Shown here piece after piece: positions 52,418 through 64,000 of a DNA stretch of 64,000 bases. The first letter of the stretch is position 1. Each line of letters opens with the position of its first letter. The translations under genes were made by a program, and so were the position numbers. The notes beneath the pieces are model-generated. The model was not told where the DNA came from, made no database searches, and was given only the letters and a program-made list of their open reading frames with translations. The DNA lies in the NCBI GenBank assembly GCA_020796225.1, contig CM036756.1, positions 59,178,616 through 59,242,615 of the forward strand. The letters run 5' to 3'. The stretch comes from Arion vulgaris (taxonomy: Eukaryota; Mollusca; Gastropoda; Stylommatophora; Arionidae).

Positions 52418-53634
52418 ATATAATATATTTTTTCATAAAACTATATCTGGAATACAAGGTTCTTGAAAAAATCTAATGAAAAGAGCTTCAGCTGTCAGTG
52501 ATATTATGGGAAACGTTTTTACTTTCAGTTACATCTGACAATGTTAAAGCATTGTGCCACACTTGTAATTTACAAAATTTGAAACTTAAAACTAAAATTT
52601 GTTAATTAGCCTATAGCAGTCCATTATTATTTACAATTTTAAAAAAATACATTATATGTAACCTCTTCGCGTCCGTTTAATACACATTGTTACACATACT
52701 CATACTAACACATAAGACTTCCATAAAAAAAACCATTTCAATTGTTGTCATTTTGTTACCTTTCTATTGTTTCTCAAGTCAAGCACAATCGTTCAACTAT
52801 GTCCGTTGTTCTTCAATATATTTCCTTTGAATGTCCACAGGCTTTCTTTTCCCCTTCATAAAATTAAGATAATTTCTATTGAAAACAGATTTCGCATGTG
52901 ATGCAGAATCCATGGGTGCCGCCCCTTCTATGTGTTACAGTTCTATGAGTATGAGACAAAACAATTTAGTTGCAATAAATCGACATGCAAATTGATTGTT
53001 TATGATTTTGAACCCTCGTGTATCGCAACTTATCGGCATCACCTTTTCTCTAGGAACTGGGCTATATTATTTTTAGCAATGTAAAACATGCATTAAAAAG
53101 AATATTATTGTTTTATTCTCGCATGCATGACATGATTCCGAAAATAATAACAACAAAACTATACAAACAGGCAAATAAACTGTAGTCAGTAATAGAGACC
53201 AATAACAGCTTCAATATGTCATTAATACAACGACAATCGGTCATGTAGTCATGTAGGTTACTTACAAATATTACTTCTTTTTTCCCTTTTTAAAAAGAAT
53301 TCAAACTTCCTAATGCATTAGAACTGTATGGTTGATGGTTACGTCCTGTAAAGGATATGCCACGATTTTCATTTTTCAATGCATTAGATAAATGTCCAAA
53401 GGTTGAAGGTTTATTTAATTTAAATATTTACAGACCTGAATAATCGAAAATAAGGTGGCTGAATGAAGACATCTTACAAAATTATCATCATCAATAGATT
53501 ACTCATGCCTTTGCGTTCTTTTCTTTACTACTTTTATTGTTCAGACCTTTACGTAGAATTAGCGTCTTCATGCACAAAAACGTATTTTTCAACCTAAGAC
53601 TATAGCCTATCTTTACTAGCCGGTTTCGGTGCAT
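52418..53634. other. AT-rich sequence without recognised features
   Basis: Upstream of the D-serine dehydratase-like gene. I found no exon with family similarity and no repeat. Its unfound 5' untranslated exon and promoter could lie here or further up. Confidence 0.45.
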
Positions 53635-54078
53635 TTACAAATTGGGCAGTTCTAGGGGGCAGAAACTGCAAACCCATGATAATCTCCATGAAAGGACAGA
53701 GGAATACCCCTAAGGGAACACTCACCCCCAGCTGGAACTACAAAAGCAAATTGGAACATCTTCTCACACCTAGAAGAAGCCATTAAGAACATGAAGATAA
53801 CAAAAATAGACCTAAATCGCAAACATTCAACATCTGGGTTCTAGATGCAGCAAAAAAAAAGTATTCCAAGAGGAAGAAGGGAAGTCTACCGACCCTATTG
53901 GCTCCCTAAACTGGAAGAGTTTCACGCTGAACACAGAATTTAAAGAGAAAACATGGAAGCAGACCCCACAGATGAAAATATTATCCTACATAACAAGTCG
54001 AAGGTAATAGTTACCACAGAAAAGAAGCAAAACATGAGAGACAGTTGGCATAATAAAACATCCTCCCTAAATCTAGAG

Positions 54079-54474
54079 CATAGATTCCCAAACTTTTTCG
54101 GCCCACCATCCACTTTTCACGACATAAACTTTGTAACGCCCCTCCCTATTATAACAGTTTGCCAACGCCCCCATATATATATATACACACACACATGCTC
54201 TATTTTCACTTTGACATTGAAAATTGATATATATTTCTGTCATACATGGTCAATTTTCAAATGATTATATACATGAAACAGAAAATTGATGCAAAAATGG
54301 ATCGTGTAAGATGGGCATAAGATGAATTAAAATGCAGAATTCAAATTTTTAATGATTATTCAAAAGAAAGATCAAGAAAAAAATTCCCCCAAATCCTTCT
54401 GAACCCACCATCGCCCCTTGGAAGGCTTCAGCGATCACAGGTAGGGGGCGTACCGCCCACTTTGGGAAACGCTG
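54079..54474. mobile_element. hAT-type MITE with 8-base target-site duplication
   Basis: Ends CATAGATTCCCAAAC and, reversed, CAGCGTTTCCCAAAG. ATCTAGAG at 54071-54078 and 54475-54482. The length of the duplication and the CA(N)GNTTCCCAAA ends fit the hAT superfamily. No transposase. A truncated relative is at 3709-3950. Confidence 0.9.
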
Positions 54475-55729
54475 ATCTAGAGAATGACACTAAAAAAGCT
54501 ATGGAACCTCACAAAAACTTTAAATGGAGATAGGACAGAAAAAACCAAAACCGCACTACACACTAACACAGGATTTGTCAGGTTAGCAGCAGACCTATTA
54601 GCTAGAACCTATCAATCAGAAAGCTAAGTCTAAATTCAGCAGGCAAGAGAAAATGGAAATTAAAAACCAGTCAAAGCAGCAACTGAATAGTCTAAACTCC
54701 ACAATTCTAACAGAATGCATGTCAGCGATATTTACCCTGCAGGAGCTGGAAGACCAAATAAAAAAACTAACGGAGAAAAATGCACCTGGAGCGGATGGAA
54801 TTATCAATAAATTCCTTAAACACCTTAGTCCTCTTGGCAAAAGGATTCTCCTCAGTACTATCAACCAGAGTTGAAAAACAGGTCAAGTTCCATCAACCTG
54901 GAAGGAGGCACACATCTACCCCATCTTGAAACCAGGCAAGGACAAAAATGACAAAAAGCTATAGACACATCAGCCTTCTCAGCTGTACAGGAAAATTGAT
55001 GGAGAGGCTAGTAAACAAGAGACTGACATTGTACCTTGAAACTAATTCATTCCTTACCCCTGCCCAGACCAGATACAGACAAAACAGAAGCACAGATGAC
55101 CAACTGGCTTACCTCACCCAGGACATCGAAAACGCTTTCCAGGAAAGAAAGAAAGTAACAGCCATATTCTTTGACCTGTCCCGGACATTTGACACAGTAT
55201 GGCACGACGGCCCAATGCTGAAAGTTCTACAAACAGGAGTCCCCCACAAAATGTTCTCTTGGACCAGAAACCTCCTCTCCCAACGGACAGCCAGAGTAAA
55301 AATAGATAACCACCTCAGCAAGATGCAAAAAATGAAGTAAGGAGTTCCACAGGGCAGTAAGATAGCACCTACTCTATTTCTAATGCACATAAATGACATC
55401 ACCAAATGCTACCCCCAAAAAGTCTCAAACAGCCTACATCCAGAAAACTTTGCAATCTCTACAGCTGCAGAACACACCCAAAAACATTCCATCTGCTACA
55501 AAAACAGTGGAAAAGTGAAGAACTGGACAAGAAGCTGGGGTCTGAAAATTAACCATATAAAAACCACAACGACTGTTTTTTCCCTTCCATGGCATTACCC
55601 TCGACAGCAGACTTACATGGAGGCCAAACATATACAAGATTCAAAGAAAGCCATACAAAGACTTGCTGTGATGAAGAAACTAGCTGGTACATCCTAGGGC
55701 GAAAACTCAAAAATATTAAAGCAGGTCTA

Positions 55730-55972
55730 AAGGGTTTAAAGGGTTTGTAAAGCCGAACCGGGTTTACCCCATATGGCTCGGTCCCTCTCTGCAGAAATGG
55801 CACGCCACCTGCCGAGAGTATTGCACAAAGCACGAACTCCGTAGCTCCAGCAACAATCCTAGGGTCTCTGGAAAAACTGCACTCGTGAACAGAACGGCGC
55901 GGTCCGGACTCGAACCCACGACCTTCGACTCACAAAGCAAAGGGCTTAACCACTTAGCCACAGAGACCCCCT
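55730..55972 (-). mobile_element. SINE-1, minus strand, 8-base target-site duplication
   Basis: Minus strand: GGGGGTCTCTGTGGCTAAGT, B-box GGGTTCGAGTCCGG, GACCCTAGGATTGTTGCTGG and a CCTTTAAACCCTTTA tail. CAGGTCTA at 55722-55729 and 55973-55980. It splits the RT-RNase H LINE. Confidence 0.92.
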
Positions 55973-57806
55973 CAGGTCTACACTGGAGCAGTCAGGCCCA
56001 CCATGGAATATGACTCCAGCTCTTGGACAACAGCTGCCAAAACAAACACACAGAAACTAGACAAAGTGCAAAACATGGGCCTAAGAATAACTCTGGGAGG
56101 AATGAAAAGCAGTCCTATCATAGAAATGGAAAAAAAAACTGCAAACATTGAGCCTCTAGAACTCCGCAGAAAATATAAAACATTCACCCAGTTTGAAAAA
56201 CTAAAACGACTAAAAGAACACCCTCTACACAACAAAATTCCAAGAGAAAACAAAAAACAGACGCTCAAGAAAAAGTCCCAACCATCTGGCCAGAGAACTC
56301 CACATGCAACATTCAGACATCTTAGAAACTGACCTAGAAATGTGGAAACCATAACACCAGAGCCATGGACATGCTACCAAAACATGGCCCAAATACACCT
56401 AGAAGTCCCAAGAATAATCTCCAAAAAATACAGAGAAAGAGCAAAAAGCCAGGTCACCCTTAATTCTACAAGAGCAATATCCCACCAGCATGTGGACACT
56501 CTCTGGCAGCAGGAGAAACATGCACCAACTTTTGTGCAGAGACAACAGCTGCCCTTGCAACAACCAGCAGGTGTCAGCAACAAATATTGCAGTCTTTAGT
56601 GATTCAAGATCAGTTCTCCGGGCCATCTCAAGTCCCAAACAAGACAAGCTCATTCAGGATATAAGGAAAAAATCAGTTTGCTGTCAAAAAATCTGAACTA
56701 GTCTTACAGTGGATACCAGCACACTGTGACATACCAGGAAATGAAAAGCCTGACAAAATCGCACGTGCTGGGGGGAACCCTAACACAACACCACCCAACA
56801 CAACGCTTTGCAAAAGCAAAGACTCCCCTGAAACAATTCACTAAAATGATGTGGAGAAAAACAAACGGAGGATAGAACCCAGAGCACGACAGTATAAATA
56901 CACTAAACAGAAATCACAGACCACAGTCTTCAGACTTAGAACAGGACACTGCAGTCTCAGAGCACACCTCCATAGAATGGGTCTCATGAACTCGGCTGCC
57001 TGCACATGTGGAGCACCTAAGCAGTCCACAAAGCACATCTGCAAGACTGCCCCAGTCTGAGTAGTGCGAGAATGGAGATCTGGCCAACAGAAACAACCCT
57101 ACAAGACAAACTATAGTGGACCGGTGAAGATCTCAAGCGCACCGCCCTGTTTATGACACATAGGGAGTAGTCGCATAACAAAAGTTGATCGCAGAAGAAG
57201 AAGAAGAGGCTGCCGGGACGTCTGCATGATAAATACGTAAACATTAAAGTCGGTTTATTTGAAGATCTCTGACAAACAATTGTCAAATACTAGATTTGAT
57301 TCACAACTTTTGTTTCTTTCGGCGCACATCGATGTTCATAGATTCCGTTGCTTCCCCTTGGTTCTTAGAGCGCTCTATCGACTGGCTTGTTACAACTATA
57401 CTTAAGGATACCTACGATTGGTGTGTACATGACTTGTGCGTATGTTTGCGATTATTTCATCTCATATTTCTAAGCATAAAAACTAACACGTCTGTGCTTG
57501 TGCCATCACTGTTTTAATCTGATCTGATTTTGATTGATGTTGTTGAAAAGACACATGAAAGCGAGGCCTTTCTAATGAAGAAAGGGGCAGGAAGAGAACT
57601 GATCGGGGTCTTAACAACTATTGTTTTCATGGCTAGGCAATGGGAACCAAGAAAAATCAAGGTATTGGTTCAATTCAGTATTTGGCCATTTTTATTTCTA
57701 GGATCTTCAAATACTTGTCTACTTATTTACCATGTATATTTATTCGCTGGTCCCCTTAGGGTACTTACAACTCTTCATCCACTTGTTACCCCTGGATATC
57801 ATTCTA

Positions 57807-57884
57807 CAGGGTGTTCAAGATAAAAGTAGCACAATTGACTAATAAAAGCCTGTAAATTATGCTACTTTTATGTTGAACACCCTA
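57807..57884. mobile_element. 78-base hairpin MITE, mariner-type ends
   Basis: CAGGGTGTTCAAGATAAAAG at the left, and reversed TAGGGTGTTCAACATAAAAG at the right, with TA on both sides. The arms pair over about 36 bases with few mismatches, leaving almost no loop. Confidence 0.8.
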
Positions 57885-58089
57885 TACTTTTCTTTACTCT
57901 GCGCTGATTTTATTTTATTTTATTTTTAGAATATTAAAGCCTTTTAAAAACCGAGGTGCCGTTTCAACTTATAACGATTTTAACATATTTTTTTTTTAAT
58001 ATTAAGGAGTGCAGGTTAACTAACATGTCTTTACTGTCTGTAATACCGCTTTTTATGCGCTGTAGGACGGGGAAAACATTGCCTGTGAA

Positions 58090-58215
58090 GTTAGCGCCAA
58101 GGCTAGTGCAGTCGTCGCGAAACTGTTCAGGTTATAATTTTTTTATTATGCCCCGGACAGAAAAAAACTCATTGGCCTTACCGGCGATTGAACCCGGGTG
58201 TCCCGCACGGAAGTC
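58090..58215 (-). mobile_element. tRNA-derived SINE-4, minus strand
   Basis: GGCTAGTGCAGTCGTCGCG, CGAAACTGTTCAGGTTATAA, GCCCCGGACAGAAAAAAAC and the B-box-like GGTTCAATCGCC on the minus strand match 36990-37175. The head ends near GAGCACGACTTCCGTGC. Confidence 0.65.
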
Positions 58216-58489
58216 GTGCTCTAAATTTACGATGCCATATATTAATTTACGGCTTCAGTACTCTATGCTTCTAAACATTTCACTAAATCTTGTCTTTCTA
58301 GAATTCTCTCTAATCCTATTTTGACTCACAGCGTCCGAATAAAAAGAGATTTATAGAAAGGGATCTTGTGTTGGCTCTTCGTACGTGATGTCTTTCACTG
58401 TTTGTTATTATGTAATCCACCTTTTGCGTGGACGACCTTTTGCCCTGTATCCACTGTATTTAAATAGTATTGTCCCCTCCACATTAGCC

Positions 58490-58850
58490 TACCCGTGGTT
58501 GGAGGGTTTGTGTGCCTTTATGATCCTTCAGGTTATGTCGGCGGGAGTCTAACTCCTGGCAGGTCTAACCAAGCCGAACAGACTGAAAGTGAAAGGCCAG
58601 ACCAAAGGACGGGGAGCAGGATGGGGCCTCATAAAGTGACAGCGAAGAACCCACCGGCTAGTGGTAAATGCTCTGGCTGCAACCAACCCATCCGTAAATA
58701 TCAGTCCTCTCTCTCTCTTTAGGAGGACATCCTTTTCTTGTCTACCCTTCTACTTCTTTGTTGCACACTCCCTGTGGTCGGTTTGTGCTCTGCTGATGCT
58801 CTGGTTCTAATCAAACTTGCAACAACTTAGGGTCAATGAAAGAAGAAGAC
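58490..58850 (+). mobile_element. Probable LINE 5' region fragment
   Basis: An open stretch reads VGGFVCLYDPSGYVGGSLTP, RMGPHKVTAKNPPASGKCSG and CNQPIRKYQ. This type of sequence is familiar to me as a repeated 5' leader region of LINEs, but I cannot name the family, and no copy occurs elsewhere in this window. It ends near AAAGAAGAAGAC. Confidence 0.45.
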
Positions 58851-58979
58851 ACCTCAGGAAGGGATATGCATTTAACGTCTTCTCGACCATGAAAACATGT
58901 ACGTCTTCGCACTGACACTAACGATCCAGGACGTGACGATCCGTTTGCCTGTGTACAGTGGCACAGATGCTATCTCACT

Positions 58980-59745
58980 CTAATCTATTTATGAATTGCA
59001 ACAGCATGCCAGGAGACAACATAATAATATTGAACAGCTTCAAGAACACATAAACTTACTCAACAATAACTGCCTCAAATACAACATGAAGATCAACATT
59101 CAAAAGACAGAAGTCATGACTATAAGCAGAGAACATAAAGATATCAACATACAAATAAATGACCAAACGCTAAAGCAGGTGAGAGAATTCAAATACCTTG
59201 GAAGTATCTTCACATCTGATAGTAGACTGGACAGAGAGATCGAAACTAGAATCCAGCAAGCCAACAACATTACATACCAGCTTACCCCAATTTTGAAACA
59301 CCCAGCTATTCCAGTAGTGACTAAATGACAGATTATAAATTCAATCTTTATACCAACACTGTGCTACCAGAGCCAAACATGGACACTGACAAAAGAACAA
59401 GAAAGGAAAATTACCACATGCAAAATGAGATGCCTGAGGAAAGCAGTAAATCAAACAAGAAGAGACCATATAAGAAATGAGGAAATTTGAAGAACAGTCG
59501 GAACAACATCTGCTATTAGGTTTATTGAAAAACAGAGACTCAAATGGTTTGGCCACTTGGTCAGAATGAACCCGAATACACCAGTTGCAAGAGCCCACAA
59601 CCTGAAAATGGAATCATCAAGAGGAAAGGGCAGACCAAGAAAAGATGGGTTGATGGAGTTACAGACATCTTAAAACTCCACAATACCACACCTTATCAAG
59701 CGACCGAGCGTGCATTATCTCGGAAACCGATCATCAGTTAAACTT
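58980..59745 (+). mobile_element. LINE RT thumb and C-terminus, degenerate
   Basis: RRQHNNIEQLQEHINLLNNN, CLKYNMKINIQKTEVMTISR and VREFKYLGSIFTSDSRLDRE form one frame (58996-59328). Then, after a stop, SIFIPTLCYQSQTWTLTKEQ, CKMRCLRKAVNQTRRDHIRN, IEKQRLKWFGHLVRMNPNTP and GRPRKDGLMELQ-type residues follow. This is the palm end, thumb and C-terminal part of an endonuclease-RT LINE distinct from families A and B. 5'-truncated and dead. Confidence 0.78.
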
Positions 59746-59949
59746 GCTACGCCTAGCGGCAAAAAAGCAGAGAAGGAGAAAAGAAAGAAAGAAAGAACAG
59801 CATGCCAATAGACAACGGTGGCGGGGAATGAATCAGAGTAGCTCGTGCCTGGGCGACATGGTGGACAGGTGGGAGATATATGTTGCGCTGCCCCTTTTGC
59901 TGAAGGAACGAAGTACTAACATTCTCTTGTTAATCAGTGGATGAGAGCT

Positions 59950-61677
59950 AGCTGTTCGCAGATCACAGACCTGGGTGGTAAGGAAAGCCACAGGCTTCCC
60001 AGCAAACATGGCAGAGAAAACTAAATGTAAAAAATACGAGCTCGGGTGTCGCCTAGATTACCAAGGCCCGCGCCGGGTAGTAAATCTCCAGGTTACCGGT
60101 GAAAAGTTAGCAACTGGAAACAAAGATCTGTTCTCTTTAAACATTTTACAACTAAATATCTGTGGACTGTCAACAAAGAAACTAGAATTAACACACCTAC
60201 TACACCATAAGAAAATACACATAGCTCTGCTACAGGAAACCCTCCATCAAAACACAGACCAACATATTCCAGGATACACACATTACACCTGTAAATGTAC
60301 TGACTGCAGAGGAATCATCACTTATATAAGAAATGATATCCAGGGGAATGTGACAAACATCACATTTCACCAACCATCTGATATACAGAGGGCAACAATT
60401 TGACAAGACGGCAAGAAATACACAGTCTATAATGTGTACAGCCCTCCTGGTAACAATTGCAGCTTCTCATATCTCAGTGACACAGTGTACTCTAGACTGA
60501 TTCTTGCTGGAGATTTCAATGGACACTCCTCTCAGTGGGGTTACAAAAAATATAACCAGTACGGAAAAGCGATTGAAGAAATGTGTAACACAAGCAATCT
60601 GCTAGTCCTCCAAGACAACACATCAACTCCAACCCTATTACACAGGGTACACAACACGTTAAGTATGCCAGATTTGACCATTCTTTCATCTGATCTCCTC
60701 CAAAGACACACTTTAGAGGTGATTGACAGCATAGGAAGTGACCACAGACCTATCCTAACATCTGTACTGACACCATTTCCCAAACGATTTCTATAGAGAG
60801 CACGCTGGAATTTTAAAAAGGCCAATTGGACAAAGTATCAAGAAACAATAGATAAACTGCTAAGTGAAATAAAGTGTAATACAACAATTGAACACTACTG
60901 TGCTGTGATCACAGAAGCTCTGCTAAAAGCAACCTCCATCTGCATTCCTAGAGGATGTAGAAAGAACTATAAACCATTCTGGAATGAAACAATTGCAAAA
61001 GTAGTACAAGAAAGAGAACAAGTGAGGAAATATTTTGAAGAGAAGCCCACACTAGAAAACAAAATCCTCTACAATAGAACTAATGCTGAAGTAAAACGGA
61101 CCGTCAATACGGCCAAAAGAGAAAAATTGCACAAAACAGTAGCAGATCTTGATGTAGGAAGAAATGGGGCTGAAGCATGGTCGTTACTGAGTAGAGTTTG
61201 AATAGGAATTTGTGTGGAGAAAAACGTCGAAACAACCACAGGCCTATAAGTACAGATGAAGCAACAATAGTGGAAGATCAAAAGAAAGCAGAATTATTTA
61301 ACAAATACTTTGCATCCATTAACAGAACAGATAAACATATAAAGAAGGACAAAGACCGCATACATGAGCTCAAGTTAAAAGAACATGCCTGCAGCGCCAA
61401 TATTACACTCTTTGAGGACGACTTCACACAAACTGAGCTCACCAGGGCAATGAAGAAACCAGGTCCAGACAAAATGCACAATGAGATGCTCATCCACCTT
61501 GGTAATGTTGGTAAAGCAGTGATCCTATATCTAATTAATAAAACGTGGAATGAGGGTACATTGCCCAAGATATGGAAGAATGCAACAATAACACCTATCT
61601 TGAAGAAAGGAAAACCATCTGAAGACGTGAAAAGCTATAGGCCAATATCCCTCAAGTTAAGTAAATTAAAGTAAATA
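59950..61677 (+). mobile_element. I/Jockey-group LINE 5' half: APE endonuclease and RT start
   Basis: LNILQLNICGLSTKKLELTH and LLHHKKIHIALLQETLHQNT (QET catalytic Glu, 60150-60250), TCKCTDCRGIITYIRNDIQG, then after a stop YSPPGNNCSFSYLSDTVYSR, LILAGDFNGHSSQWGYKKYN (60500), IGSDHRPILTSVLTPFPKRF (60735), KNYKPFWNETIAKVVQEREQ (60960) and KMHNEMLIHLGNVGKAVILY, ending KPSEDVKSYRPISL at the first RT block. It complements the LINE at 53635-57206, which starts near that block, so the two may be halves of one family. Three stops or frameshifts. Confidence 0.85.
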
Positions 61678-61794
61678 GTATTGTCACTGTAGGCACACTG
61701 TATGTTGATAATTTACTTATATTGCTGAACCATTTGATTTGTTGTTTTTTATTGTGATGTTTAGTACTGATGCTGTAACCACATTTTCCTTATA

Positions 61795-62051
61795 CAGGGT
61801 GTTCAACTTAAAAGCAGCCCCAGTGATAAATAGAAATTTGCCAGGTACGCATTGCATCTCGTCTATTTACTATTTAAACCGGTTCTGACTAGCTTGTCCT
61901 ACGTCACATTGTTCATCGCCCCTTCCCGCACTACAATTACACACCATCACACAACCTTGACCTATACTACGTCATAACTGAACCTTCTCATTTCCATACA
62001 TATATGCCAGATTAGCTCCATTCACATGCTGCTTTTAAGTTGAACACCCTG
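61795..62051. mobile_element. Mariner-type MITE, 257 bases, TA flanks
   Basis: CAGGGTGTTCAACTTAAAAG then CAGC on the left; the exact reverse complement GCTGCTTTTAAGTTG then AACACCCTG on the right. TA borders both ends. No coding sequence. The perfect ends suggest a recent insertion. Confidence 0.92.
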
Positions 62052-62059
62052 TATCTTCT

Positions 62060-63790
62060 TTCATAAACTGGTATTTATTTGTAATCCCAGCACTCCGCAC
62101 AGACTATGTTGTGACTAGTTTTCTTATAAGTTTGATATCAACGTCCATATGCTACGTCTTAGATTAACTGGAACTAGAGATGTCTTTTATAACTTCGGGA
62201 GAAATGTAAACATTATTTATGAAATGTCACGCCGTGATGAAATGTCGGAAGTTGCTGACAACGTTTGTACAAAGGGAAAATAAATGACAAAATGTAGTCT
62301 GTATCATTCTTGTTCACTTCCTTTGACCCCAGCACGTCCTTGTGCGAAAATGAAACTGTCTCTGCCTGCAGTCCCGACCGAACTCAACACAGACTCTACG
62401 CCACTGTCTACGCACACGACTCGCACCTACCTTCCTGAGAATTAACGATTACATAACGATTACTAAGCAGCGAGTATTTGTTGAAAAGTAACGAATAGTT
62501 ACAAATATATAAAGTATCTTAAACGCAGATCGCTATTAATTTGTTTCAGGATCTAATATTTTATAATACAGTAGTGAGATATAATCGAGCCGTTACAATA
62601 AACAAACGCATCCGGTGAAGACTGCTGTTAGCCATGTATTTCATTGTAACGGATTTAAGTAGTTTTATCTACAATTGTTAGTAATACATATTGTGTAAAC
62701 TGAAGTATATAGAAACTTTAATTACAGCTTTCTGGACGTACCATTTAATTTTTGTAGCAGTGTAACTTCTACTCAATTCAATTCGTATTAAAGTATCATC
62801 GAAGACGGATATAACAACCGGTTTAAAAGACAACTTGAACTACTAAAAAGTAGAAGTTAAACTACTACAGGTAAGTAAGTGTAAGGCAGTTGATGAAGTT
62901 GTAGTATAGTTTATACTTAATACTATAAAGGTAAGTATTAACATAAATGCTAAATGGTATCCTTACAATGGTAAAATTAAAAGTAGAGTAAGGTTAATTG
63001 TTTAATTTAGTACGCATGTAAGTGATAATTAGTAACAGATTACTATAAGTCTAAGTTATAAATATAGTTAACTTAAGTTTAAGTAAGTAAGTATGATATT
63101 GATATTATAACAAGTTATGGTAACTAAGTTACTAAGTTAAAGTGTAAGTAAGTAACTATGATGCTACCTAGAAGTAGTGTAGAAGAATATCCATCTTCTC
63201 TTTCATCATAATAATAATATAATATGATCATCACATTTCATTGGGATTTAAAATTCGTAATTTATTTTTATTACAATTTTTTTTAGCTTGAAATTCCATA
63301 TTTTATTTAGCCTTTTAAAAACCGATGTTGCTTTTGACTCTTCCTAACATAATTTCTTTTTTTGGGTATCTTCTATGCAGTCAAAATTATTACTCAAATA
63401 GGTGAACTACACTGCCTTTTAAAATCTGATTTTAAAAGACTTCACCTATATTTAAGTAACAATTTAAAATCATTTTGGATTCCAGCATATCTGCATTACT
63501 TGTCATAGTTTTCTTCGTTGTATTTGTCATATTGTAGCTTATCTGCTGTTTAACTATGGTTGATCAGTTTGACTTTTTTCTTTGCATATCTTGGTTGGTT
63601 TTACTTAGTAGTGCAATTTCATCTACTTCTACAGTAATGTAGTGTTAGAAATTCAAGCTACACATTGTATTCAGTTCATCGCCTATAACTTACTGCACAT
63701 TTTGTTGTTCCAGCAATAATTGTAATGCTATAATATAGTAATGTGGAAAAAAAGCACCTCGGTTACCTGGCTTAGGAGAAGTTTGCCAGG
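62060..63790. other. Anonymous AT-rich sequence with GTAAGT-rich stretch
   Basis: No coding exon recognised. Between 62865 and 63160 there are many GTAAGT-like words (for example ACAGGTAAGTAAGTG at 62868), which could include a real 5' splice donor of an untranslated exon but may be a degenerate short repeat. Confidence 0.4.
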
Positions 63791-63807
63791 TGATTCAGAC
63801 AGTTCCT

Positions 63808-64000
63808 TATATAGTCTATTCTGTAATGTACTCTGCTGCAATGATTCCTTCAGACTTACAGTCTATTCTGTAGTCTAATCTGCTGCAATAAATATTTCAG
63901 ACTGACTATCTATTCTGTAATCTACTTAGCTGCAATGAGTACTACAGACTTACAGTCTATTCTGTAGTCTAGTCTGCTGCAATGAGTACTACAGACTTAG
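63808..64000 (+). repeat. Tandem array running off the window, about 44-base unit
   Basis: About four to five units built on CAGTCTATTCTGTAGTCTA, TCTGCTGCAATGAGTACTA with substitutions. The last unit is cut by the window end. Confidence 0.85.

Larger units (their letters stand above)
53635..57206 (+). mobile_element. I/Jockey-group LINE with RT and RNase H, degenerate, AGA tail
   Basis: RT blocks: LTEKNAPGADGIINKFLKHL (54770), SYRHISLLSCTGKLMERLVN (54955), TAIFFDLSRTFDTVWHDGPM (motif A, 55165), then GVPQGSKIAPTLFLMHINDI across a stop (55340), and NSLHPENFAIST where YADDFAI is expected, so the catalytic Asp pair is lost. Later: MGLRITLGGMKSSPIIEME (56070), LVLQWIPAHCDIPGNEKPDK (RNase H end, 56700), VFRLRTGHCSLRAHLHRMGL and CTCGAPKQSTKHICK (56930-57050). 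It ends GATCGCAGAAGAAGAAGAAG. Interrupted by a hAT-type MITE (54079) and SINE-1 (55730). No endonuclease is seen at its 5' end. Confidence 0.82.

Overview
The window is eukaryotic, intron-rich and AT-rich. It is most likely from a mollusc, probably a gastropod. The evidence is a retroposed copy of the 5' end of 18S rRNA whose variable positions look gastropod-like, together with LINE families of types common in mollusc genomes. The taxonomic call is inference from memory of rRNA and repeat families, not from a search.

Two host genes can be read exon by exon, both on the minus strand and in tandem. The first is ETFA, the electron-transfer flavoprotein alpha subunit, with nine exons between 30255 and 18080. 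Its junctions are all in phase; only the short last exon was not found. The second is a D-serine dehydratase-like gene with eight coding exons from 50032 to 34321, about 371 codons. It keeps the PLP-lysine region, but both residues at the zinc-ligand positions (His-x-Cys in the family) are replaced, and one junction is out of phase by one base.

Nearly everything else is repeats. 0-2.5 kb: three tandem arrays, one grown out of a reverse-transcriptase fragment. 2.5-18 kb: LINE 3' ends, tRNA-derived SINEs, minisatellites and a MITE. 18-30 kb: ETFA, with a LINE in one intron. 31-50 kb: the D-serine dehydratase-like gene, whose introns hold piggyBac-type MITEs, RNase H LINE fragments and mariner remnants. 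50-53 kb: a LINE broken by another LINE and a MITE. 53.6-61.7 kb: LINE bodies with nested hAT-type and SINE insertions. 61.7-64 kb: a mariner-type MITE, anonymous sequence, and a tandem array running off the end.

The most unusual object is at 47003-48977. It is a roughly 2 kb insertion that joins spacer-like sequence to the first ~130 bases of 18S rRNA and then to unrelated structured sequence. It ends in an (AAG)n tail and is flanked by an 11-base target-site duplication inside a MITE. It looks like an rDNA-derived retroposon moved by a LINE with an AAG/AGA-type tail; a LINE and a SINE-like family with similar tails are also present. Many insertions have readable target-site duplications or empty paralogous sites, so their relative order can be worked out.
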